Source of the DNA: Cellulomonas humilata
GTDB taxonomy: Bacteria > Actinomycetota > Actinomycetes > Actinomycetales > Cellulomonadaceae
Length of the DNA stretch: 64,000 nt
Assembly: GCF_030814415.1 (NCBI RefSeq)
Contig: NZ_JAUSVB010000001.1
Location: 1,178,001-1,242,000 of the forward strand
Direction of reading: 5' to 3'
Numbering within the stretch: the first letter of the stretch is position 1; the number at the start of each line of letters is the position of its first letter. Made by a program: the position numbers and the translations under genes. Positions 1 through 6,578 of the stretch are shown one piece after another. The notes under the pieces were generated by a model. It did no database searches, was not told the origin of the DNA, and worked only from the letters and a program-made list of their open reading frames with translations.

Positions 1-263
1 GCCATCTCGGCGTAGGACAGCGCGGACAGGCCTGCCGCGAGACCGGCCAGCACGAACGAGATGATCACCGCCGGGCCGGCGTCGGGCACCGCCTCGTGCA
101 TGACGAAGAAGACCCCGGTCCCGACGGTCGAGCCGACGCCGAACATCATCAGCGTGAACGTGCCGAGGGACCGTTCGAGGCCCTCGCTCGACTTCGCCGT
201 CATGGCGGTGATCGGCTTCTTGCGCCACAGCTGTGCCCTCAGGGACGCCTGCGGGACCGTCAT
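1..263 (-). CDS. APC-family amino acid permease, N-terminal part (truncated by window edge)
   Basis: Reading leftward from an ATG at 263, 87 codons are visible before the window ends. The N-terminus has a cytoplasmic basic stretch (QLWRKKPITA) and then a first membrane helix with GVGSTVGTGVFFV, the Gly-rich TM1 signature of APC-superfamily transporters of the cationic amino acid (YfnA/CAT) type. A second helix (AVIISFVLAGLAAGLSALSYAEM) follows, ending in the usual YAE. The predicted role is proton-coupled amino acid uptake at the inner membrane. Substrate cannot be told from this fragment. It is divergent from the DUF5684 gene at 449 across 185 bp without other features. Confidence 0.85.
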   Translation of the reverse strand, partial: MTVPQASLRAQLWRKKPITAMTAKSSEGLERSLGTFTLMMFGVGSTVGTGVFFVMHEAVPDAGPAVIISFVLAGLAAGLSALSYAEM

Positions 264-448
264 GGGCGGGCCTCTCTGGAGGGCGTGTGTCGTCAGCCAC
301 CGTAAGAGGCGCGCGAGGGAGCGGCAATCTGGACCACTCGCCGCAATCGCGACGTCCGGTCGGTCGCACAGGCGGCGCACAGGAATCACCCGTGAGACGG
401 GACGCCAAAACCGTCACGGTGGACGATGTTTGTCGCTACTGTCCGCGC

Positions 449-868
449 ATGATCACAACTCTCGCCACCGAGGTGGCCAACACGACCGCTGCTGCTGGCG
501 GCGGCGCCGGCGCCGTCGTCGGTGGCCTCATCGGCTACCTGCTCGTCGCGTTCGCCCTGGTGGGCGTCTTCAAGAAGGCCGACGAGCCCGTCTGGCAGGC
601 CTTCGTCCCGATCTGGAACACCATCGTCCTCATCAAGATCTCGGGTCGGCCGATCTGGTGGATCATCCTGCTCCTGATCCCGATCGTGAACATCGTGATC
701 ATCGTCCTCGTCTACCACAGCCTGTCGACGTCGTTCGGTCACGGCGCCGGCTTCACCGTCGGCCTGATCTTCCTCAGCATCATCTTCCTGTACATCCTCG
801 GCTACGACTCGAAGCCCTACCAGGGCGCCACCGGCGGCGAGCCGCTCGGCGGCTACGCCACCGCCTGA
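449..868 (+). CDS. DUF5684-type small membrane protein
   Basis: 139 residues. A Gly/Ala-rich first helix (about 10-35) is followed by the conserved loop KKADEPVWQAFVPIWN and two more helices (IWWIILLLIPIVNIVIIVLVY and GLIFLSIIFLYILGY), the layout of the DUF5684 family, whose function is unknown. The start is set at ATG 449 because TACTGT (437-442) lies 6 nt upstream, the spacing of a -10 box for a leaderless mRNA, and no Shine-Dalgarno is present. The open frame extends further upstream but that part is not protein-like. A strong hairpin terminator follows directly. Confidence 0.8.
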   Translation: MITTLATEVANTTAAAGGGAGAVVGGLIGYLLVAFALVGVFKKADEPVWQAFVPIWNTIVLIKISGRPIWWIILLLIPIVNIVIIVLVYHSLSTSFGHGAGFTVGLIFLSIIFLYILGYDSKPYQGATGGEPLGGYATA

Positions 869-880
869 CCCAGCACTTCC

Positions 881-917
881 CGAGACGGCCGTACCCCCAC
901 GGGGTGCGGCCGTCTCG
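881..917 (+). terminator. Rho-independent-type terminator after the DUF5684 gene
   Basis: Arms 881-897 and 901-917 pair over 17 positions (one T-G wobble) around a 3-nt loop, 13 bp after the stop codon. No U-tract follows, as is common for actinobacterial hairpins. Confidence 0.75.
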
Positions 918-938
918 TGCGTGGGTGACCATCGCCCG

Positions 939-1328
939 ATGACGACGATCGAGACCTTGGCCGACGAGGGGTTCATCTCCCTCACGACGTTCCGCAAGTC
1001 CGGCGTCGGTGTCCCGACGACCGTGTGGGTGGGCCGTGACGGCGACGCCCTGCTGGTGACGACGCCGCGGGGCAGCGGCAAGGTCAAGCGGCTCCGACGG
1101 GATCCCCGGGTCGAGCTCTCGCCGAGCAGCCGGCTGGGGAACGTCGACGACGACGCGGTGGTCGTGGCGGGTGTCGGGGAGGTCCTCGACGACGACGCCG
1201 CCCGGGAGCGGTGCAACGAGATCATGCAGGAGAAGTACGGCCTGGAGTTCCGCGTGATGATGGGGATCGAGAAGCTGGGCCGCAAGGGCGACGACAACCG
1301 GGTCATCCTGCGGATCACGCCGGGCTGA
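939..1328 (+). CDS. PPOX-class (F420-dependent type) oxidoreductase
   Basis: 129 residues with the split-barrel fold pattern of the pyridoxamine-5'-phosphate-oxidase superfamily: LADEGFISLTTFRKSGVGVPT at the N-terminus, VWVGRDGDALLVTTPRGSGKVKRLRRDPRVEL in the cofactor-binding core, and a C-terminal VILRITPG. The subgroup with SGKVKRLRRDPRV is normally annotated PPOX-class F420-dependent. Substrate is unknown. The start chosen is ATG 939, since the open frame 6 codons upstream adds only a short unconserved leader. The following methyltransferase starts 18 bp downstream. Confidence 0.8.
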   Translation: MTTIETLADEGFISLTTFRKSGVGVPTTVWVGRDGDALLVTTPRGSGKVKRLRRDPRVELSPSSRLGNVDDDAVVVAGVGEVLDDDAARERCNEIMQEKYGLEFRVMMGIEKLGRKGDDNRVILRITPG

Positions 1329-1346
1329 CGGCGTAGCGTGCCCGTC

Positions 1347-2120
1347 GTGACGCTGACCCACCCGGAGATCACCGCGACGCTGCGTGCGGCCGGCTGCGTG
1401 TTCGCGGAGGACGAGGCGTCGCTGCTCCTCGACGCGGCCGCGGGCGACGACCTGGCGAGGCTGGTCGGGCGGCGGGTCGCCGGGGAGCCGCTCGAGGTGA
1501 TCGTCGGGTGGGCGGAGTTCTGCGGCCTGCGGATCGAGATCGACCCGGGGGTGTTCGTGCCGCGGCGGCGGACCGAGGTGCTGGTGCGGGAGGCCGCTCG
1601 GCTGGCCGACGGGCCCGCGGTGGTGCTGGACCTGTGCTGCGGCTCCGGGGCGCTCGGCGTCGCACTCGCGCACGTGCTGGAGGTCGAGCTCTACGCCGCG
1701 GACGTCGAGCCGGCCGCGGTCCGCTGCGCGCGCCGTAACGTCGCGGCCGTAGGTGGTCAGGTGTTCGAGGGGGATCTCGACGAGCCGCTGCCCGCGTCGC
1801 TCCGGGGTCGGGTCGACCTGCTCGTCGCCAACGTGCCGTACGTGCCGACCGACGACATCGGCCTCATGCCACCCGAGGCCCGCGAGCACGAGCCGCGCGT
1901 GACGCTGGACGGCGGTGCCGACGGGCTCGACGTGCTGCGCCGGGTCGCGGCCGTGGCGCCGCGGTGGCTGGCGCCCGGTGGGCACCTGCTGGTGGAGACG
2001 AGCGAGGCGCAGGCGGCCGCGGCGGTCGACGCGTTCACCGCGGCGGGGCTCGCGGCGCGGGTCGTCGTGGACGAGGACGCGGGAGCCACGGTCGTCGTCG
2101 GGACGCGGTCCCATGAGTGA
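1347..2120 (+). CDS. putative protein N5-glutamine methyltransferase (PrmC-like)
   Basis: 257 residues. An N-terminal helical domain is followed by a Rossmann AdoMet-binding domain: the motif I region VVLDLCCGSGALGVALA (about 97-113), then LLVANVPYVPTD, which is the NPPY catalytic motif in its NVPY form, and PGGHLLVETSEAQ near the C-terminus. HemK/PrmC enzymes methylate the GGQ glutamine of release factors. The NVPY form is seen in an actinobacterial side group whose substrate is less certain. A GTG start at 1347 is preferred over GTG 1338 because TAGCGT (1334-1339) sits 7 nt upstream, as in other leaderless genes here. The end overlaps the next gene by 8 bp. Confidence 0.8.
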   Translation: MTLTHPEITATLRAAGCVFAEDEASLLLDAAAGDDLARLVGRRVAGEPLEVIVGWAEFCGLRIEIDPGVFVPRRRTEVLVREAARLADGPAVVLDLCCGSGALGVALAHVLEVELYAADVEPAAVRCARRNVAAVGGQVFEGDLDEPLPASLRGRVDLLVANVPYVPTDDIGLMPPEAREHEPRVTLDGGADGLDVLRRVAAVAPRWLAPGGHLLVETSEAQAAAAVDAFTAAGLAARVVVDEDAGATVVVGTRSHE

Positions 2121-2844
2121 GCCCGTCGACCGGCTCGTCGCCCTCGCCGACCCGGAGCGGGCCGAGGGGATGGCGGCGTTCTTCAAGACGGGGCCCGGGC
2201 AGTACGGCGAGGGCGACGTCTTCCTCGGGCTGACGGTGCCGCAGGTGACGGCGGCTGCGAAGCAGCACCTCCTGTCGTCCGTCGGGGAGCTGGAGGAGCT
2301 GCTCGACGACGAGCGGCACGAGGTGCGGCTGCTCGCGCTGAAGATCATGGCGCTCCAGTGCGCGGCCGCGCGGACCTCGCCGGAGCGTCGTCGCGAGCTG
2401 CTCGACCTCTACCTGCGGCGGACCGACCGCGTGAACAACTGGGACCTGGTGGACCTGAGCGCGCCGGACGTCCTCGGGCGTGCGGTGCTCGCCGGCCTGC
2501 CGAACGAGGTGCTCTACCGCCTGGCCGGCTCGGGCGTGCTGTGGGAGCGGCGGATCGCGATCGTCGCGACCTACCGGCTAATCCGTGCCGGGTCCCTGGA
2601 CGACACGTTCGCCCTGGCCGCGCTGCTGGAGGGCGACCCGCACGACCTCATGCACAAGGCGGTCGGCTGGATGCTGCGCGAGGCCGGCAAGCAGGACGAG
2701 GCCCGGCTTCTCGCGTACCTCGACGAGCACGCGGTGACGATGCCGCGGACGGCGCTGCGGTACTCGCTGGAGCGGCTGGCACCTGACGTCCGGGCCCACT
2801 ACATGGGTCTCAAGAAGAGGACAGGATCCGTCACGCGGTCGTGA
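2113..2844 (+). CDS. DNA alkylation repair protein (AlkD-like HEAT-repeat glycosylase)
   Basis: 243 residues, almost all helical. It follows the AlkD/DNA_alkylation pattern: FFKTGPGQYGEGDVFLGLTVPQ near the N-terminus (residues 23-44), then HEAT-like repeats with RLLALKIMALQ, VNNWDLVDLSAPDVLG and WERRIAIVATY, and PHDLMHKAVGWMLREAGK followed by MPRTALRYSLERL at the C-terminus. AlkD enzymes excise 3- and 7-alkylpurines without flipping the base. The WD of NNWDLVD and the WERR and HKA segments match the conserved DNA-binding surface. It overlaps the methyltransferase stop, so co-translation is likely. Confidence 0.9.
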   Translation: MSEPVDRLVALADPERAEGMAAFFKTGPGQYGEGDVFLGLTVPQVTAAAKQHLLSSVGELEELLDDERHEVRLLALKIMALQCAAARTSPERRRELLDLYLRRTDRVNNWDLVDLSAPDVLGRAVLAGLPNEVLYRLAGSGVLWERRIAIVATYRLIRAGSLDDTFALAALLEGDPHDLMHKAVGWMLREAGKQDEARLLAYLDEHAVTMPRTALRYSLERLAPDVRAHYMGLKKRTGSVTRS

Positions 2845-3232
2845 TCTCCAGCCAGTGCGGGTTGGTCATGATGCCCAGGAGGTTGCCGAACGGGTCCACC
2901 ACCGAGGCGGTGGTGAAGCCCTCGCCGCGCTCGCGGATGCCGTCGTGCTCCGTGGCACCCAGGGCGAGCAGGCGCTCGAACGTGCCGGCGAGGTCGTCGA
3001 CGTGCCAGGACACGACGGCGCCGCTGGCACCGCCACCGGCCGGGACGTAGCGACGGTCGATGATCCCGAGCTCGTCGAGGTGGTCGCCGATCCGGAACTC
3101 GATGTACCCGTCGCGCACGAAGTACGGCTCGAAGCCGAACAGCTCGGTGTACCAGGTGCGGGCGGCGTCGAGGTCGTCGGCGAAGAAGGAGACGTTGGCC
3201 AGGCCACGGAAGGTGCTCGTCGTTGTTGTCAT
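2831..3232 (-). CDS. VOC-family (glyoxalase/bleomycin-resistance fold) protein
   Basis: 133 residues with two beta-alpha-beta-beta-beta units: LANVSFFADDLDAARTWYTELFGFEPYF and a second half ending in VVDPFGNLLGIMTNPHW. These are the vicinal-oxygen-chelate signatures. Candidate metal ligands are scattered His and Glu residues, and no specific activity can be assigned. The start is the ATG at 3232. It is divergent from a WYL-type regulator with an inverted repeat between them (3252-3274), which suggests regulation by that protein. The 3' end overlaps the alkylation-repair gene by 14 bp on the opposite strand. Confidence 0.85.
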   Translation of the reverse strand: MTTTTSTFRGLANVSFFADDLDAARTWYTELFGFEPYFVRDGYIEFRIGDHLDELGIIDRRYVPAGGGASGAVVSWHVDDLAGTFERLLALGATEHDGIRERGEGFTTASVVDPFGNLLGIMTNPHWLEITTA

Positions 3233-3251
3233 GACTCCACTCTCCACGGTT

Positions 3252-3274
3252 AAGTGATCACCTTCTGAGCACTT
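3252..3274. promoter_or_regulatory. inverted repeat between VOC gene and WYL regulator, candidate operator
   Basis: Arms AAGTGATCA and TGAGCACTT (8 of 9 positions symmetrical) are separated by 5 nt in the 61-bp divergent intergenic region. The dyad begins 20 bp upstream of the VOC start and ends 19 bp before the regulator start, so a bound protein could control both. Confidence 0.5.
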
Positions 3275-3293
3275 TGTCTGCGACTCTTCAGGT

Positions 3294-4244
3294 ATGCGTG
3301 CGGACCGATTGGTGGCCACCCTCCTGCTCATGCAGGCGCGCGGGCGGGTGACCGCCGCCGAGGTGGCCGACGAGCTCGAGGTGTCCGTGGCGACTGCCCG
3401 CCGGGACCTCGAGGCGCTGTCCACGGCGGGCATCCCGGTCTATCCGCAGCCTGGGCGGGGCGGCGGCTGGTCGCTCGTCGGCGGCGCCCGCACCGACCTC
3501 ACCGGCCTGACGTCCTCCGAGGCGCAGGCGCTGTTCCTGCTGGTGGGGTCGTCGTCCGACCGGTCCGCCGACGCGACCTCCGCCCTGCGCAAGCTGGTCC
3601 GCGCGCTGCCGGCGACGTTCCGCGCGGAGGCCGAGGCGGCCGGTCGCGCGGTGGTGGTGGACCCGGTCGGGTGGGGGTCCGCCGCCCGGTCCCGGCAGCC
3701 GTGGGTCGAGGAGCTGCAGGGCGCGGTCGTCCGTCGGCGGCAGGTGACTCTCGTGTACTCCGGGCGACACGGCGAGACCGAGCGGACGGTCGACCCGTGG
3801 GCGCTCGTCGACAAGGGCGACCACTGGTACCTCGTCGCGGGCACGCCTGCGGGACGCCGCACGTTCCGCCTCGACCGGATCGTCGGCCTGTCGGTGCTCG
3901 ACACCCCGGCGCCCCGGCCCGACGACCTCGACGTCGCCGGCATCTGGGAGTCGGTGGTCGACGAGGTCGAGCAGCGCCGCGGGCGCGTGACGGCGACGGT
4001 CCTGACCACGCCGTTCCTCGTGCGCGTGGTCCGGGACCAGTTCGGGCGGCACGTCACCGTCCTCGGTCCGGAGGTCGACGGCCGCGTGCGCCTGGAGGTC
4101 GCGTCGCACTCCGCGCGCTCGGTGGCCGAGAAGCTCGCCGGGTTCGGGGCGGCGGTCGAGGTGCTGGAGCCCGCGGCGGTCCAGGACGAGCTCGGGGTGC
4201 TGGGCGCGGAGCTCGTGGCCCGGTATGTCGGTGGTGGTCGCTAG
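3294..4244 (+). CDS. WYL-domain transcriptional regulator (YafY/PafC-like)
   Basis: 316 residues. The N-terminal winged helix RADRLVATLLLMQARGRVTAAEVADELEVSVATARRDLEAL is of HTH_11/DeoR type. The central WYL domain contains VTLVYSGRHGETERTVDPWALVDKGDHWYLVAGTPAGRRTFRLDRI, where WALVDKGDHWYLVA is the eponymous W-x-L/WYL region. A WCX-like C-terminal extension follows. WYL proteins bind small ligands or nucleic acid and regulate transcription. The adjacent divergent VOC gene is the obvious target. Starts at ATG 3294 with no strong Shine-Dalgarno. Confidence 0.9.
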   Translation: MRADRLVATLLLMQARGRVTAAEVADELEVSVATARRDLEALSTAGIPVYPQPGRGGGWSLVGGARTDLTGLTSSEAQALFLLVGSSSDRSADATSALRKLVRALPATFRAEAEAAGRAVVVDPVGWGSAARSRQPWVEELQGAVVRRRQVTLVYSGRHGETERTVDPWALVDKGDHWYLVAGTPAGRRTFRLDRIVGLSVLDTPAPRPDDLDVAGIWESVVDEVEQRRGRVTATVLTTPFLVRVVRDQFGRHVTVLGPEVDGRVRLEVASHSARSVAEKLAGFGAAVEVLEPAAVQDELGVLGAELVARYVGGGR

Positions 4245-4254
4245 CGTGCCGCGC

Positions 4255-4662
4255 ATGATCACCGAGGGAACGTTCACCGTCAGCGGGTTCACCGGCGTCC
4301 CGATCGCGGAGGAGCGGCCGGTCCCCACCGCGCTGGGCGTCGGCGTCGCCACGATGGAGAAGGCGTACGTGGGCGGCGTCGAGGGCCGCTCGACCACGCT
4401 GTTCACGTCGGCGTTCGACCCCGAGCGCGGCGTCGGCACCTACGTCGCGATGGAGTCGTTCGAGGGCAGCCTCGACGGGCGCACCGGCACGTTCAACTTC
4501 GTGCACGCCGCCTCGACGAGCGGCACCGGCCGGTCCGACGAGCACTTCCTGATCGTGCCGTCGAGCGGCACCGGGGCGCTCGCCGGGATCGTGGGCAGCG
4601 GCGCCCTGGTGGTCGACGCCGACGGCACGCACCGGATGCGGTTCGACTACACGCTGGACTGA
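4255..4662 (+). CDS. DUF3224-type protein
   Basis: 135 residues matching the DUF3224 pattern: an initial EGTFTVSGFTGVPIAEE, a central KAYVGGVEGRSTTLFTSAFDPERGVGTYVAMESFEGSLDGRTGTFNFVH, and a glycine-rich GTGALAGIVGSGALVVDADGTHRMRFDYTLD end. The family is a small beta-barrel (allene-oxide-cyclase-like fold) of unknown function. The start at 4255 is supported by TAGCGT (4242-4247) 7 nt upstream, a leaderless arrangement. Its end overlaps the convergent SRPBCC gene by 16 bp. Confidence 0.8.
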   Translation: MITEGTFTVSGFTGVPIAEERPVPTALGVGVATMEKAYVGGVEGRSTTLFTSAFDPERGVGTYVAMESFEGSLDGRTGTFNFVHAASTSGTGRSDEHFLIVPSSGTGALAGIVGSGALVVDADGTHRMRFDYTLD

Positions 4663-5207
4663 GCGCGCGACCGCTCGGCGTGCTCCCTCGCGGCGAGCGC
4701 CGCGAACGTCAGCAGCTGCTTGCGCATCATGAGCAGGTCACCCCAGCCCAGCAGCCAGCTGCGCAGCGCGACCAGGCGGTTGGTCGGCTTCGGCCCGCGG
4801 ATCACCGCCAGCAGCCTGCTCCGCTCGGGACCGACAGGGACCACCGCGTAGGTGAGTGCGAGGTCACCGAATGCCCGTGCGCCGGTGCCCGGCGCCATGC
4901 GGACCGTCAGGTGCTCCCCGACGACGAACGACTCGAGCGTGAAGATCCTCGAGAACGTCTGGCCGACCTCCAGGTCCCAGCACCACGGCAACGGCCGACG
5001 AGGGCTGCGCCGGCCCCGGTTGTCGATCCAGTCGTAGCTGTACGGCGCGACGCGGAACTGGCAGACCCACCGGTAGACGACGTCGGCGGGAGCGGCGACG
5101 TCCACGCCGCGCAGCAGCCGGTCCGCCGGACCGGGCATCAGCGCGTCGCACGGGTAGGCGCGGTCCTGCTCGGCCGTCGTCACGCCCCAGCTGGATGCCC
5201 TGCCCAT
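4647..5207 (-). CDS. SRPBCC-like (polyketide-cyclase fold) protein
   Basis: 186 residues. It has the helix-grip pattern: RLLRGVDVAAPADVVYRWVCQFRVAPYSYDWIDNRG, then a beta-rich middle (GQTFSRIFTLESFVVGEHLTVRM) and a long C-terminal helix (LLSWLLGWGDLLMMRKQLL-like). No catalytic function can be named. The open frame continues upstream to 5579, but that extension overlaps the next gene and has shadow-ORF composition. The ATG at 5207 lies just before the conserved part. It has neighbours of unknown function on both sides. Confidence 0.65.
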   Translation of the reverse strand: MGRASSWGVTTAEQDRAYPCDALMPGPADRLLRGVDVAAPADVVYRWVCQFRVAPYSYDWIDNRGRRSPRRPLPWCWDLEVGQTFSRIFTLESFVVGEHLTVRMAPGTGARAFGDLALTYAVVPVGPERSRLLAVIRGPKPTNRLVALRSWLLGWGDLLMMRKQLLTFAALAAREHAERSRAQSSV

Positions 5208-5272
5208 GGCTCCCCCTGCCGTCGTCGAGACCTTCACGCTAGGACGCGACGGGCGGAACGCGCCCTGGTCTC

Positions 5273-5686
5273 TCAGCCCGTCCTCAGCGCCCGGACCCGG
5301 TTGTTGCGGGCGTCGTGGGTGAGCTCGACCAGACCGAGGGCCTCGAGCAGCGGCGGCAGGTACATCCCGAACCGGCCGCGGTAGCCCTTGCGCAGGCCGT
5401 ACCAGCCGCTGACGGGGTTGGCCTCGTCGCGACCCCACGCCTCCACCGACCCCACGGCGGCGGGCTTCAGCTCGTCCGCGGCGCCGAGCGGCACCCAGTC
5501 GCCCTGGGCCAGCAGCCAGGCGTGCAGGTCGTCGACCGCGCTCAGGTGGTACGTGAGCGTCGTCGATCCCACCTGGCACACGAGGGCGGGTGGGTCCGCG
5601 GACTCGTCGCGGTACATCGTGTACGCGGACGAGCCCGGAGCCGTCGTGAGCTGCCAGGGGTCGTCCTTCGTCCCGGTGCCGGCCAT
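5273..5686 (-). CDS. conserved hypothetical protein (DUF6855-like)
   Basis: 137 residues, soluble, beginning GTGTKDDPWQLTTAPGSSAYTMYRDE and ending RGRFGMYLPPLLEALGLVELTHDARNNRVRAL. The pattern is that of a widespread small actinobacterial and proteobacterial family (I believe DUF6855) with no known role. Start ATG 5686 is chosen because conservation begins there. The frame is open far upstream on this strand but only as a shadow of the + strand gene at 5837. Confidence 0.6.
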   Translation of the reverse strand: MAGTGTKDDPWQLTTAPGSSAYTMYRDESADPPALVCQVGSTTLTYHLSAVDDLHAWLLAQGDWVPLGAADELKPAAVGSVEAWGRDEANPVSGWYGLRKGYRGRFGMYLPPLLEALGLVELTHDARNNRVRALRTG

Positions 5687-5836
5687 CGGAGCCTCCCTCG
5701 AGCGGATGTCCCGCCAGTATCGACCCGGGTCGCGGGCGGTGGCACGACGGACCAGTGCGCCGTCGGCACCGGCACGGTCGGTTCCTCCCGATACGCTCGC
5801 CAGCGTCGTCGACGGAACCCCGACCGGAGGACTGCC

Positions 5837-6373
5837 TTGACCGTGATCGCCACCGTGCTGGATGTGACCGTGTCCGACGAACGGTGGCTCGTGATCGTCG
5901 CGACCCTCGGGCCGCTGATCACGGCGCTCGCGGCGATCGGTGCGCTGATCGTCGGGATCCAGACCGTGCGGCAGCGCACCGTTGCCGACTCGCAGGCGCA
6001 GTGGTGGGCACGTGTGCAGTGGGCGACCGGGCTGGCGTTCGAGGCCGAGGAGAGCAAGCGGTCGGTCGGCTTCGACGCCCTCGCGCTGCTGGCGTCGTCG
6101 CCGCTGGCAGGTCCGGAGGACGCCTCGTTCCTCGCGGGGCTGTCGTTCGAGGTGCTGCGGGACGTGCAGGAACGCGGCGCCGTCGACGACGTGGTCTTCG
6201 TGCCGGTCGACGACGAGGCGTTCGTCCGACCGTCGGACGCGCGCCCGGTGGTGGCCGTCACCCGGTCGGAGGTGTCCGCGGCGAAGCTGCGCGTGGTGGC
6301 GGACCGTGGCCGAGGGCGTGCGACGCCCGCGTGGATCGCCCGGCTGGCGGCGACGAGCTCGTCGGGCGCCTGA
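5837..6373 (+). CDS. hypothetical membrane-anchored protein
   Basis: 178 residues starting at TTG 5837, which has a clear GGAGG Shine-Dalgarno at 5826-5830. No in-frame ATG is available near the N-terminus. One membrane segment (about 18-42, WLVIVATLGPLITALAAIGALIVGIQTV) is followed by a soluble part rich in Asp, Glu and Val with no motif I recognise. The layout resembles actinobacterial proteins with an N-terminal helix and a cytoplasmic tail of about 130 residues. Function unknown. Confidence 0.6.
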   Translation: MTVIATVLDVTVSDERWLVIVATLGPLITALAAIGALIVGIQTVRQRTVADSQAQWWARVQWATGLAFEAEESKRSVGFDALALLASSPLAGPEDASFLAGLSFEVLRDVQERGAVDDVVFVPVDDEAFVRPSDARPVVAVTRSEVSAAKLRVVADRGRGRATPAWIARLAATSSSGA

Positions 6374-6444
6374 CCGCGTCGACGTCCTGACGAGACCCGT
6401 GCAGGGCTGAGCGCAGCCGGAAAACACTTACTGGGTTGTCACTA

Positions 6445-6472
6445 TTGACACGTGACACCAAGCCGGTACCTT
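6445..6472 (+). promoter_or_regulatory. sigma70-type promoter for the GH55-like gene
   Basis: TTGACA at 6445-6450, a 16-nt spacer, then TACCTT at 6467-6472 in the only AT-rich patch of the 205-bp gap. The -35 overlaps an inverted repeat TGTCA-N4-TGACA (6437-6450), a possible operator. The leader to the ATG at 6579 would be about 100 nt. Confidence 0.55.
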
Positions 6473-6578
6473 TTGTCCTGGCCGGCAACAAATGTCCGGT
6501 GCGCGGCGCCAACGGCGGTGCCTCCTCGCGTGCGGGGACCCGTCTTGCGACGTGCCCTGTGCGCAGAGAGGTCCCCCC

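Noticed and set aside
4647-5579. 310-codon version of the SRPBCC gene
   Set aside because: The N-terminal 124 codons overlap the next conserved gene (5273-5686) out of frame and have shadow composition. The conserved part starts at ATG 5207.
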